A DNA stretch of 28,103 nucleotides. Source: JACVRW01 sp035650215. GTDB taxonomy: Bacteria; Actinomycetota; Thermoleophilia; Solirubrobacterales; Thermoleophilaceae. The stretch lies in contig DASRIC010000014.1 of assembly GCA_035650215.1 (NCBI GenBank), positions 1-28,103 of the forward strand, in the 5' to 3' direction. Shown piece by piece: positions 14,011 through 23,939 of this stretch; positions within the stretch are counted from its first letter, which is position 1; each line of letters starts with the position of its first letter. The notes beneath the pieces are model-generated. The model was not told where the DNA came from, searched no databases, and worked only from the letters and a program-made list of their open reading frames with translations. Position numbers and translations under genes: made by a program.

Positions 14011-16005
14011 GTGCCCAGCATCAACTCACCCCTTATCCTCTACCTGCGAGTCGTCAGCGCGGCAGGCCTTGCCCTGCTCGTAGTGCTGGTCGGCCTCGGC
14101 GCCGGCTCCTTCGGCCCGCTCGACACCGAGTTCTGGCTGCTCGCGGCGCTCGTCCTCGCGGGCGAGCTGTTCCCCATCCAGGTCCACGGCCAGATCGGCG
14201 AGGAGACGTTCTCCACGCCTTTCGGGTTCGCGATGCTCCTCATCTACGGCGTGCCCGAGGTCGTGCTGGTCCAGGCGATCGCCTCACTGGCCGCGGACGT
14301 CGTCGGGCGCCGCCCGGCCGACCGGATCCTCTTCAACCTCGCGCAGCTCACCATCTCGTGGGCGGCCGCGGGCGCCGTCCTCGCCCTGCTCGGGGGCTCC
14401 GGGCTCGGCGGCGCCGAGGGGCTCCAGCCCGAGGACCTGCCGGCTATCGCGGCGTCGGCCGCCGTCTTCTTCGCAGTCAACTCGACGTTCACGCGCTGCG
14501 GTGAGGCGCTGATCCAGCAGACGTCGATCATCGGCCACCTGCGCGACGACCTCGTGTTCCGGAGCTGGTCGGCCGCCACGCTGTTCGCGCTCGGGCCGCC
14601 CGTGGCGGTGATCGCGGAGGAGTGGCTCTACCTCGTTCCCGCCCTGGCGCTGCCGATGGCCGCGGTCCACCGCGCCTCGCGCCAGGCATCGGAGATGGAG
14701 CACCTGGCGCTGCACGACCCGCTCACCTCGCTGCCCAACCGCGCGCTCCTGACCCAGCGCACCGCGCAGGCGATCCGGCGGCCCACCGGCGGCGATGGCG
14801 CCGCGGTGCTCGCGCTCGACCTCGCCCGCTTCCGGGACGTGAACGACACGCTCGGACGCGACCAGGGCGATGCCCTCCTGATCGAGGTCGGGGGGCGGCT
14901 GGCACGCACGGTGCGGGCCAGCGACACAGTGTCCCGCATCGAGGGCGACCGCTTCGCGGTGCTGCTGCCGGCCGTGGGCGGGAGCGCCGACGCCGAGGCC
15001 GCAGCGGTCAAGATCCTCGAGGCGCTCAGCCGCCCGTTCGAGGTGGCCGGCGCGAACCTGAGCGTCGACGCCAGCGTGGGGATCGCCTGCTCGCCCGAGC
15101 ACGGCGACGACGCCGAGATGCTGCTCCAGCGGGCGGAGACCGCGATGTCGCAGGCCAAGCGCGCGCAGTCGCGCTCCGAGCTGTACAGGCGCGAGATGGA
15201 CGCGGAGGCGCCCCGCCGGCTGGTGCTGGTCAGCGCGCTCAAGCGGGCGCTCGACGAGCGCGACATGGACCTCCACTACCAGCCCAAGGTCGAGCTCCAG
15301 CAGGGCCGGGTGGTCGGAGTGGAGGCACTGGTGCGCTGGACCGACATCGGGCTCGGCGAGGTGCCGCCCACCACGTTCGTCCCGCTGGCGGAGCGAACGG
15401 GTCTCGCCGAGCAGCTCACCGACTTGGTGCTCGAGATCGCGGGCAGGGACGCGCGGCGCTGGCGCGAGGCCGGCTGCGCCGTGCCGGTGGCCGTGAACAT
15501 CCCCACGCGCGTGCTGCTCGATCCTGCGCTGCCCGGCCGTGTGGAGGACCTCAAGCGGCGCTTCAGTCTCGACGACAGCTCGCTCGAGATCGAGATCACC
15601 GAGGGCACGCTGATCGCCGACCACGCCCAGGCGCGCGGCGCCTTGGCGCAGCTGCGCGCGATCGGGGTGCGCAGCTCGATCGACGACTTCGGCACCGGCT
15701 ACTCCTCGCTCGCCTACCTGCGCGAGCTGCCGGTCGACGCGCTCAAGATCGACCGCTCGTTCATCAGCGACCTCGCCAACGGCGAGAGCGGCGAGGCGAT
15801 CGTGCGCTCGATCATCGAGCTGGCACGCAATCTGGGTCTCGAAACCGTGGCCGAGGGCGTGGAGGAGGAGAGCGTGCGCCGGCGGCTCGCCGGCCTCGGC
15901 TGCGACTGCGCCCAGGGCTTCCTGCTGGGCCGGCCGATGCCCGCCGGCAAGATGCTGGACTGGCTGCGCGCCACCGGCCCGCCGGCCACCAGCCGGCGCG
16001 CCTGA
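14011..16005 (+). CDS. Membrane GGDEF-EAL protein, probable c-di-GMP phosphodiesterase
   Basis: The ~664-residue protein has an N-terminal membrane sensor of several helices at residues ~5-220. A GGDEF domain at ~230-390 (HDPLTSLPNR) and an EAL domain at ~405-655 follow. The GGDEF signature is degenerate (EGDRF at 311-315), so it probably does not synthesise c-di-GMP, yet the RxxD I-site (RASD) is kept. The EAL domain has its expected residues: E438-A-L, VAVNIP, IEITEGT, DDFGTGYSSL near 557-566, LKIDRSF, ETVAEGVE and AQGF. It should therefore degrade c-di-GMP, with the GGDEF possibly acting as a nucleotide-sensing domain. GTG at 14011 is preferred as the start; a TTG at 13981 is the alternative. 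It faces the ABC permease gene, with 9 bp between the two stops. Confidence 0.9.
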   Translation: MPSINSPLILYLRVVSAAGLALLVVLVGLGAGSFGPLDTEFWLLAALVLAGELFPIQVHGQIGEETFSTPFGFAMLLIYGVPEVVLVQAIASLAADVVGRRPADRILFNLAQLTISWAAAGAVLALLGGSGLGGAEGLQPEDLPAIAASAAVFFAVNSTFTRCGEALIQQTSIIGHLRDDLVFRSWSAATLFALGPPVAVIAEEWLYLVPALALPMAAVHRASRQASEMEHLALHDPLTSLPNRALLTQRTAQAIRRPTGGDGAAVLALDLARFRDVNDTLGRDQGDALLIEVGGRLARTVRASDTVSRIEGDRFAVLLPAVGGSADAEAAAVKILEALSRPFEVAGANLSVDASVGIACSPEHGDDAEMLLQRAETAMSQAKRAQSRSELYRREMDAEAPRRLVLVSALKRALDERDMDLHYQPKVELQQGRVVGVEALVRWTDIGLGEVPPTTFVPLAERTGLAEQLTDLVLEIAGRDARRWREAGCAVPVAVNIPTRVLLDPALPGRVEDLKRRFSLDDSSLEIEITEGTLIADHAQARGALAQLRAIGVRSSIDDFGTGYSSLAYLRELPVDALKIDRSFISDLANGESGEAIVRSIIELARNLGLETVAEGVEEESVRRRLAGLGCDCAQGFLLGRPMPAGKMLDWLRATGPPATSRRA

Positions 16006-16014
16006 GCTGGTTCG

Positions 16015-16778
16015 TCAGTCGATCAGCCGCGCGGTCATGCGCCGCACGGCAAGCCGCCAGAGGCAGACGGCGAAGCCGACGAGCACCCCCACCCGGATCA
16101 GGTCCTCGATCTCGAAGCCGAAGCTCGCGTGCCGCACCAGCTCCACGAGGTGGTGCAGAGGGTTGACCTGCGCGGCCACCTGGAGCCCCTGCGGCAGTCC
16201 GGAGATCGGGAAGAAGGTGCCGGCCACGAGGAACAGCGGCGTGATCACGAGCGTTGTCACGTAGTTGAACTGGTCGATCTTCGCGACGCTGCCCGCCACG
16301 GCGATGCCGAACGCCGCGAAGCCGAGGGCCGTGATGAAGCAGAAGAGCGGCACGAGCAGCATCCCGGGCGCGGGATCGAGGCCGAACAGCATCGACACGA
16401 TCAGCGGGAAGGTGCCGTACACGCCGGCGCGGAGCCCGATCCAGAGCATCTCGGCAGTCACGAGCTCCTCGACGTCCACCGGTGCGGCGAGGATGGCGTC
16501 GTAGGTGCGCTGGAAGCGCTCCTTCACGAAAGTGCCGAACATCGCCGGCAGCGCGCTCGAGAAGATCACGGCCGTGGCCACCATGCCGGTGCCCACGAAC
16601 TCCACGTACTCGAGCCCGTCGACGCGGTTCACGATCGTCGCGCCCAGGCCGAGCCCGAAGGCCACCAGGTAGATCACCGGCTCGAGCAGGCTCGAGAAGG
16701 TCGTGGTCCGCCAGATCGTGCGGAAGTTGGCGACCTCGCGGCTCATCACGCCGCCGATGGCTGCCGGCTCCAAGCGTC

Positions 16779-16782
<4 letters not shown>
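16015..16782 (-). CDS. ABC-2 type exporter permease
   Basis: The 255-residue integral membrane protein has six predicted helices and fits the ABC-2 (NodJ/DrrB-like) permease family. It starts with a cytoplasmic N terminus and a TTFSSLLEPVIYLVAFGLGLG helix. The segment FVKERFQRTYDAILAAPVDVEELV is the conserved cytoplasmic loop that contacts the ATPase, and NPLHHLVELVRHASFG is the typical late motif. The GTG start at 16782 overlaps the TGA of the ATPase gene by 4 bp, so the subunits are translationally coupled. The pair likely exports a lipid, polysaccharide or drug; the sequence does not say which. No regulator or biosynthetic gene is adjacent. Confidence 0.9.
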
Positions 16783-17675
<893 letters not shown>

Positions 17676-17828
17676 CCAGAGTACGCACGGGCCGACGCCG
17701 GGTCTTGGACGAAATTGACGCAAGGAGCAGCCGGGGCGCTGATCTTTGGACATCGGTACATGGCCTTCACGCGCACGCGGGGCTAGGTTTCGCGAAGCCC
17801 GGACACCGCCAGGAGGACTGCTCACGAC

Positions 17829-19979
17829 ATGCCGAAGATTCGCCAGCACAACGTCACCGCCGCTCAGTGGAGCCCCAACGGAGAGGCGCTCGGCTCGGTC
17901 GACCTGACCCAGCCGTCGAACTACCCGTTCGGCGCGAACGTGTTCTCCCAGTCGGTGCAGCGACACCGGCTGCCCAAGGAGACCTACCGCCAGCTGCAGC
18001 GCACGCTCGCCCAGGGCGAGCCGCTCGACCCTTCGCTGGCCGACGCGGTGGCGCTCGCGATGAAGGAGTGGGCGCTCGAGAACGGCGCCACCCACTACAC
18101 CCACGTCTTTCAGCCGCTCACCGGGCTCACCGCCGAGAAGCACGACTCGTTCTTCGGCCCGGCGGGCGACGGCGTGGCGCTGGCCGAGTTCTCCGGCAGC
18201 GAGCTGATCCAGGGTGAGCCCGACGCCTCCTCGTTCCCCACCGGCGGCGTGCGCGCGACCTTCGAGGCGCGCGGCTACACCGCCTGGGACCCCACCAGCC
18301 CCGCGTTCATCCTCGAGAACCCGAACGGCGCGCTGCTCTGCATCCCCACGGCGTTCGCTTCCTGGACCGGCGAGGCGCTCGACGCCAAGATCCCGCTGCT
18401 GCGCTCGATGGACGCGCTCTCGCGCGCGGCGATCCGCGCCCTGCGCCTGCTGGGCGACGACGAGGCCTCGCGCGTGTTCACCACGGTCGGGCCCGAGCAG
18501 GAGTACTTCCTGATCGACGAGCAGTACTACTTCGAGCGCCCCGACCTGATCAACACGGGCCGCACCCTCTTCGGCGCCAAGCCGCCGAAGGGCCACGAGC
18601 TCGACGACCACTACTTCGGCTCGATCCCCGAGCGCGTGCTGGCGTGCATGATGGCCACCGAGCTCGAGCTGGCCAAGCTGGGCGTGCCCGTAAAGACGCG
18701 TCACAACGAGGTTGCGCCCGGGCAGTACGAGATCGCGCCGGTGTTCGAGAACTCGAACGTGGGCTCGGACCACCAGCAGCTCACGATGCAGCAGCTCCAG
18801 TCGGTGGCGCGCAAGTACGGGCTCGTCTGCCTGCTGCACGAGAAGCCGTTCGCGGGCGTGAACGGGTCGGGCAAGCACAACAACTGGTCGATGGGCACCG
18901 ACACCGGGCACAACCTGATGGACCCGGGCGAAACTCCGGCGGAGAACATCAGCTTCCTGTTCTTCTGCTCCGCCGTGATCAAGGCGGTGGACCGCCACCA
19001 GGGGCTGCTCCGCGCGTCGGTGGCGAACATCGGCCAGGACCACCGGCTGGGTGCGAACGAGGCGCCGCCCGCGATCATCTCGATCTTCCTGGGCGCCGAG
19101 CTCGAGAAGGTGTTCGCGGCCATCGCGTCGGGCGAGGGCGACCCGCACACTCCCGCGGCCGTGCTCGGGCTGGGCACGCCGGTGCTGCCGCCGCTGCCGA
19201 TGCATGGCGGTGACCGCAACCGCACCTCGCCGTTCGCCTTCACGGGCAACAAGTTCGAGTTCCGCGCGCTCGGGTCGAGCATGTCGCTCGCCTTCCCGAA
19301 CACGGTGCTGAACACGATCGTGGCCGAGGCGATCGACGAGCTCTCCGACCAGCTCGAGTCGAAGCTGTCGAACGGCGCGGGCGATCTCGACGAGGCCGTG
19401 AACGCGGTGGTGAAGGACGCCTACTCGGACAGCCAGCGCGTGATCTTCGGCGGCGACAACTACGCCGAGGAGTGGCACGCCGAGGCGCAGCGGCGCGGGC
19501 TCAAGAACCTGCGCACCACCCCGGACGCGCTGCCCGAGGTGCTCTCGGACGCGTCGGTCGGAGCCTTCGAGAAGTACGAGGTGCTCTCCAAGCGCGAGCT
19601 GGAGTCGCGCTTCGAGGTGTGGGCCGAGCAGTACACCACGCGCGCGAACATCGAGACCGAGACGGCGGCCTCGATCGCACGCACGATGCTCCTGCCCGCG
19701 GCCCTGCGCCACGTGGCACTCGTGGAGGCGGCCGGCATGGACTCGCTCGCCGCCGAAGCGCGCAGGCTCGTGGGCGAGTTCGCCGACGCGATCGGCGCCC
19801 TCGAGGAGGCGAATCGCTACCCCGACGGGATCGAGGGCCTCGAGCTCGCCGAGTACGCCCGCGACCACCAGCTCACCGCGCTCGAGACCGTGCGCGAGCT
19901 GGGCGACCGGCTGGAAAAGGTCGTGGCGGACGACCTCTGGCCGCTCCCGAAGTACTCAGAGATCCTGTTCATCAAGTAG
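17829..19979 (+). CDS. glnN: Glutamine synthetase type III
   Basis: This 716-residue enzyme makes glutamine from glutamate and ammonia with ATP. The length, well above the ~450 residues of type I, and the sequence features fit the GSIII (GlnN) class. Seen motifs include the early NYPFGANVFS, KEWALENGATHYTHVFQPLTG, the metal-binding VGPEQEYFLID, KTRHNEVAPGQYEIAPVFEN, HEKPFAGVNGSGKHNNWSMG, and the late RTSPFAFTGNKFEFRALGSS. AGGAGGA at 17811-17817 lies 11 bases before the ATG, and a GGGCT/AGCCC hairpin lies at 17780-17800 in the leader. It is a single-gene unit, divergent from the ABC pair and closed by a hairpin. Nitrogen control is likely for the family, but no known regulator site is evident. 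Confidence 0.96.
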   Translation: MPKIRQHNVTAAQWSPNGEALGSVDLTQPSNYPFGANVFSQSVQRHRLPKETYRQLQRTLAQGEPLDPSLADAVALAMKEWALENGATHYTHVFQPLTGLTAEKHDSFFGPAGDGVALAEFSGSELIQGEPDASSFPTGGVRATFEARGYTAWDPTSPAFILENPNGALLCIPTAFASWTGEALDAKIPLLRSMDALSRAAIRALRLLGDDEASRVFTTVGPEQEYFLIDEQYYFERPDLINTGRTLFGAKPPKGHELDDHYFGSIPERVLACMMATELELAKLGVPVKTRHNEVAPGQYEIAPVFENSNVGSDHQQLTMQQLQSVARKYGLVCLLHEKPFAGVNGSGKHNNWSMGTDTGHNLMDPGETPAENISFLFFCSAVIKAVDRHQGLLRASVANIGQDHRLGANEAPPAIISIFLGAELEKVFAAIASGEGDPHTPAAVLGLGTPVLPPLPMHGGDRNRTSPFAFTGNKFEFRALGSSMSLAFPNTVLNTIVAEAIDELSDQLESKLSNGAGDLDEAVNAVVKDAYSDSQRVIFGGDNYAEEWHAEAQRRGLKNLRTTPDALPEVLSDASVGAFEKYEVLSKRELESRFEVWAEQYTTRANIETETAASIARTMLLPAALRHVALVEAAGMDSLAAEARRLVGEFADAIGALEEANRYPDGIEGLELAEYARDHQLTALETVRELGDRLEKVVADDLWPLPKYSEILFIK

Positions 19980-19985
19980 GGCGGT

Positions 19986-20010
19986 GCCGAGCGGGCCCGG
20001 CCCGCTCGGC
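19986..20010 (+). terminator. Hairpin after the glutamine synthetase gene
   Basis: GCCGAGCGGG (19986-19995) pairs perfectly with CCCGCTCGGC (20001-20010) around a 5-nt loop, 6 bp after the stop. ATTACCC follows, with no U-tract, so it is a strong hairpin of the kind that ends many actinobacterial genes. It ends 15 bp before the next ATG. Confidence 0.7.
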
Positions 20011-20025
20011 ATTACCCTCGAATGC

Positions 20026-20682
20026 ATGGGCCTCCGGACGGCGCGGATCAGGATCGCGGTCTCCGCGGCCGTGCTCGGCGCCGTCGTCCTGACCCTGTTC
20101 GCGACCGGCTCGCTGCCGAGCGCCGCCGAGGTGCGCGACTTCGGCGAGCGCCTCGGCGCCTGGGCGTACCTGGCCTACCTGCCGCTGTTCGTGCTGGCGA
20201 GCTTCCTGATCACCTGGCCGATACTCGCGGGGGCGGGCGGGCTCCTGTTCGGTACCGCCGCCGCCACGCCGCTGACGCTGGTGGCGCTCACCGCCGCCGC
20301 GCTCGCCCAGATGGCGGTCGCCCGGCGGCTCGCCGCGGGTCACCAGGGCGTCCTCCTTCCTGAGCGGACCCGCTCGCTCGAGGGCTTCCTCGTGAGCAAC
20401 GGCACGCTTGCCGTGATGGAGTCGAGGATCGTGCCGGCCCTGCCGTTCGCGCTCGTGAACTACACCGCCGGCCTCACGCGGCTGCCCTTCCGCGACATGG
20501 CGGTCGGCACCGCCGTCGGCGCCTTTCCGAAGGTGTTCGCCTACACGGCGCTCGGCGGCAGCCTCGGGAAGCTCACCTCACCCGAGGCGATCGTTGCGCT
20601 GACGCTGCTCGTGGTGCTCGCGCTGGCCGGCGTCCTGCTGGTGCGGCGCCAGCTCACCGCCCAGCGCGGGATGGCTTCGTAA
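20026..20682 (+). CDS. TVP38/TMEM64-type VTT-domain membrane protein
   Basis: The 218-residue membrane protein has about five hydrophobic segments. It fits the VTT (SNARE-associated/DedA-like) family through a central re-entrant region (GAGGLLFGTAAATPLTL) and the conserved ESRIVPALPFALVNYTAGLT segment followed by FPKVFAYTALGGSLG. Members are proposed to act in lipid scrambling or membrane homeostasis; this protein's exact role is not known. ATG at 20026 is chosen because the first hydrophobic segment follows shortly after a basic MGLRTARIRI start. An in-frame upstream start at 19984 would read through the terminator stem. No clear ribosome-binding site is seen. The next gene starts 1 bp after its stop. 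Confidence 0.85.
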   Translation: MGLRTARIRIAVSAAVLGAVVLTLFATGSLPSAAEVRDFGERLGAWAYLAYLPLFVLASFLITWPILAGAGGLLFGTAAATPLTLVALTAAALAQMAVARRLAAGHQGVLLPERTRSLEGFLVSNGTLAVMESRIVPALPFALVNYTAGLTRLPFRDMAVGTAVGAFPKVFAYTALGGSLGKLTSPEAIVALTLLVVLALAGVLLVRRQLTAQRGMAS

Positions 20683-20683
20683 G

Positions 20684-20959
20684 TTGTCCTACTTCCAGGC
20701 GGTGCGCCTCTACTCGCTCGCCGAGGTCTGCGTGTTCACGGCGCTGCTCGTGGTGGCGATCGGGGGCCTGGGGGAGAGCGCCGAGCGCGTGCTCGGCTGG
20801 ACGCACGGCGTGGGCTGGATCGTGCTCTGCCTGCTGGTGGCGAACGGCTGCCGGCGGCGCGTCTTCCCGTGGCCGCTGCTCGCCGCCACCGTGTCCCCGC
20901 TCGGGCCGCTGGGCTGCACGGCCGGTATCGAGTACCTCGCGCGACGCCGGGTGGCCTGA
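20684..20959 (+). CDS. Small membrane protein, DUF3817-like
   Basis: The 91-residue protein has three hydrophobic helices (CVFTALLVVAIGGLG, HGVGWIVLCLLVANG and the Pro-rich LLAATVSPLGPLG). The pattern fits small integral membrane proteins such as DUF3817, including an early Arg/Glu helix and a G-W-T-H-G-x-G-W segment. The TTG at 20684 starts 1 bp after the stop of the VTT gene, so the two are probably translated together. A GTG nine codons on could also be used. The family call is tentative and the function is unknown. Confidence 0.6.
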   Translation: MSYFQAVRLYSLAEVCVFTALLVVAIGGLGESAERVLGWTHGVGWIVLCLLVANGCRRRVFPWPLLAATVSPLGPLGCTAGIEYLARRRVA

Positions 20960-20967
20960 GCGGCGGG

Positions 20968-21414
20968 CTAGCGCTGCGGGCGGCTCGCGGCGCCCGAGCC
21001 CACCATCCGCTCGACCAGCTCCTCGCGGCTTGTCCCGCGCAGGTAGAGCGCCCGGTCGAACAGCTTGCCGTACACGTCAAGCACGGCGAACATCAGGTCC
21101 GGCGTGCCCACGGTCTCGGCCTCGCGCGCGCTCGCGAAATCGCTCGCGCGGCGCGTGACCTCGTCGAGCACGTCAGGCCCCAGGGTGGGCGTGCCCTGGC
21201 CGTCGGCGTGGTCGTGGCCGCTGCCGGTCATGAGCGGTGACTCGCCCACGCCGAGCGCCTGGAGCGCCGCGCCCACCTGGCCATGGAGCCGCATGGCGCG
21301 CAGCCAGCGCTCGGCCTCGTCCTCCGCCGAGTGGGCGAAGGGCATCGCCGTTCCCGCCAGCGCGACCACGAGGGCCGCGTCCTGCGACAACGGAATATGA
21401 CGGCTGTGGGTCAC
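20968..21414 (-). CDS. Stand-alone Clp-N-like domain protein
   Basis: The 148-residue protein appears to carry two Clp N-terminal (substrate-adaptor type) repeats without any AAA+ ATPase domain. The second is clearer: DEVTRRASDFASAREAETVG, then TPDLMFAVLDVYGKLFDRAL and a SREELVERM helix, which matches the Clp-N pattern of an A-x(n)-G-T-x-x-L-x-x-A-L repeat. A linker with GHDHADG lies between them. GTG at 21414 is used because GGAGG lies four bases upstream. It lies 62 bp downstream of the FolE2 gene on the same strand and may share its transcript. It could be an adaptor or anti-adaptor for a Clp chaperone; that is an inference from the fold only. Confidence 0.65.
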   Translation of the reverse strand: MTHSRHIPLSQDAALVVALAGTAMPFAHSAEDEAERWLRAMRLHGQVGAALQALGVGESPLMTGSGHDHADGQGTPTLGPDVLDEVTRRASDFASAREAETVGTPDLMFAVLDVYGKLFDRALYLRGTSREELVERMVGSGAASRPQR

Positions 21415-21476
21415 GTCGCCTCCATGCGTTGTACCGCTTCCATCGGCGGAACCCCTGGAGGACTTGACCCGCAGCT

Positions 21477-22484
21477 TCAGGCGCCAGACGGCTGCGAGTC
21501 GGCGTCGAGCCACTCGCGCATCGACGTGTGCCGGCCCGCGGGCTCGCGGCCTCCGAGCTCGGCGGTCAGCTCGCCCAGCAGGCCGTGCCGCTCGGCCACG
21601 ACGTTGTGCTTGTGGATCGTCTCGAGGTTCTCCTGGCGCGCGGAGAGGAACGCGCTCTCGCCAAGACCGGCGAAGCGCACGCTGGCCATCCGGATCATCT
21701 CGCGCACGCAGTCCTCGACGAAGCGCGGGCGCTGGTGCGCCTTCTCCACGACCTCGACCTCGTCCGAGCGCTTCATCAGCTCGTAGATCTCGGAGCTCAT
21801 GGCCGCCTCCACGATGCCGAGCAGCGACTCGGCGTCGATCGCATCGCTGCAGCCCTCCGGGCAGCCCACGTGGAGCGTGCCGATCCCGCGCTGGTTGTGC
21901 GTGGCCACCGGCACCGCGTCGAACACGCGGGCGATCTCGTCCTCGGTGAAGCCGGCGTCGTGCAGGCGTTCCCGCGAGCGCTCCGTCACGAGCTCCTGCG
22001 CGCAGGGGCATGCCGTCATGCCCTGCGCCTGCACGCCCACGAGGCGGCGCGTACCGTGCGCGGAGGCCACCGCGGCGCCGAACATCGTGTAGATCTCCTG
22101 GGTGAGCGAGCCCGACACGGGCGCCGGCTTGTTCTCGGGATAGCGCGCGGCGATCGTGACCTCGGCGCGGCGGGCGTCCTGGCGGTCGCGCACCAAGCCG
22201 GCGATGTGGGCGGCGAGGGTCTCGGCCTTGAAGGCCTCGCGCAGGATCACCTCGTCGATCGCCTCGTTCACGACCTCCTCGAAGCGCGACATGTGGGCGC
22301 CCTTCTGCTTCGGCCCGAGGTCCACGAAGCATTCGAGCTCCGCGTAGAAGAGCTGCTCCGCTCCGTTGGCTGAAATTCGGATGATCTTCTCTACGCCCGT
22401 CACGCCCACGCGCGAGAGGCTCAGGTGGGTGACGGGCCGGCGGGCCTGCACATCGCTGCCGTGGACCGCGGTGAGATCGCTCAT
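21477..22484 (-). CDS. folE2: GTP cyclohydrolase FolE2/MptA
   Basis: The 335-residue enzyme belongs to the COG1469 family of GTP cyclohydrolases (FolE2/MptA), which convert GTP to a dihydroneopterin product for folate or pterin synthesis. Visible family marks are VGVTGVEKIIRI, FVDLGPKQKGAHMSRFEEVV, GMTACPCAQ with the metal-binding Cys, ATHNQRG and the C-terminal DCVREM segment. FolE2-type enzymes do not rely on zinc as FolE does and in many bacteria serve under zinc limitation; MptA is the archaeal iron form. No zinc-uptake box is obvious upstream. ATG at 22484 opens MSDLTAVHGSDVQ and is preferred to a start 13 codons earlier. It is divergent from rpoD, with ~190 bp between them. Confidence 0.9.
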   Translation of the reverse strand: MSDLTAVHGSDVQARRPVTHLSLSRVGVTGVEKIIRISANGAEQLFYAELECFVDLGPKQKGAHMSRFEEVVNEAIDEVILREAFKAETLAAHIAGLVRDRQDARRAEVTIAARYPENKPAPVSGSLTQEIYTMFGAAVASAHGTRRLVGVQAQGMTACPCAQELVTERSRERLHDAGFTEDEIARVFDAVPVATHNQRGIGTLHVGCPEGCSDAIDAESLLGIVEAAMSSEIYELMKRSDEVEVVEKAHQRPRFVEDCVREMIRMASVRFAGLGESAFLSARQENLETIHKHNVVAERHGLLGELTAELGGREPAGRHTSMREWLDADSQPSGA

Positions 22485-22514
22485 GGCCACAGGGTCACGA
22501 TACCGAGGCCACGT

Positions 22515-22545
22515 TTGATCCAAATCCGGAGAGTCGTTGTATGCT
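22515..22545 (+). promoter_or_regulatory. Possible rpoD promoter
   Basis: TTGATC (22515-22520) and TATGCT (22540-22545) lie 19 bp apart, about 130 bp before the rpoD start. The spacing is long and both boxes deviate from consensus, so this is a weak call. A GCCCGC / GCGGGC hairpin at 22631-22648 lies in the resulting leader. Confidence 0.3.
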
Positions 22546-22675
22546 GGCCAACAGCTCGACGCTCAGGGAACTCTGGCCCTCTGACTCAGCCCCTCGCGGC
22601 CCCCGCGAACGCACAACCTGAAAATGACGAGCCCGCCCTGGCGCGGGCGTCCCAGCGTCTTCGAAGGAGCGAGGG

Positions 22676-23827
<1,152 letters not shown>

Positions 23828-23834
23828 GCGCCTC

Positions 23835-23840
23835 TACAAT
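23835..23840 (+). promoter_or_regulatory. -10 box of the tRNA-Tyr gene
   Basis: TACAAT matches TATAAT in five of six positions and lies 17 bases before the first tRNA base. No clear -35 is seen, since it would fall in the end of rpoD. tRNA-Tyr therefore probably has its own promoter. Confidence 0.55.
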
Positions 23841-23857
23841 CGACGCTCCTGCCACTC

Positions 23858-23939
23858 GGGGGGATGTCCGAGCGGCCAAAGGAGACGCGCTGTAAACGCG
23901 TTGGCTACGCCTACGCAGGTTCGAATCCTGCTCCCCCCA
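23858..23939 (+). tRNA. tRNA-Tyr (anticodon GTA)
   Basis: The cloverleaf is complete over 82 nt. Acceptor GGGGGGA (23858-23864) pairs with TCCCCCC (23932-23938), with discriminator A23939. The D arm is TCC...GGA. The anticodon stem ACGCG/CGCGT has loop CTGTAAA and anticodon GTA at 23892-23894. A long class II variable arm (GGC/GCC stem) and T arm GCAGG-TTCGAAT-CCTGC follow. No CCA is encoded. Confidence 0.95.
23926..23937 (+). repeat. Direct repeat copy 1, tRNA-Tyr 3' end
   Basis: TCCTGCTCCCCC, part of the T arm and acceptor stem of tRNA-Tyr, recurs exactly at 24430-24441. Repeats of a tRNA 3' end are typical of integrase attachment sites, but no integrase gene is present between or beside them. 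Confidence 0.45.

Noticed and set aside
20968..22332. Long minus-strand frame covering folE2 in another frame
   Set aside because: Only the part from 21414 down is supported, by a GGAGG site and Clp-N-like sequence. Upstream is a shadow of folE2.
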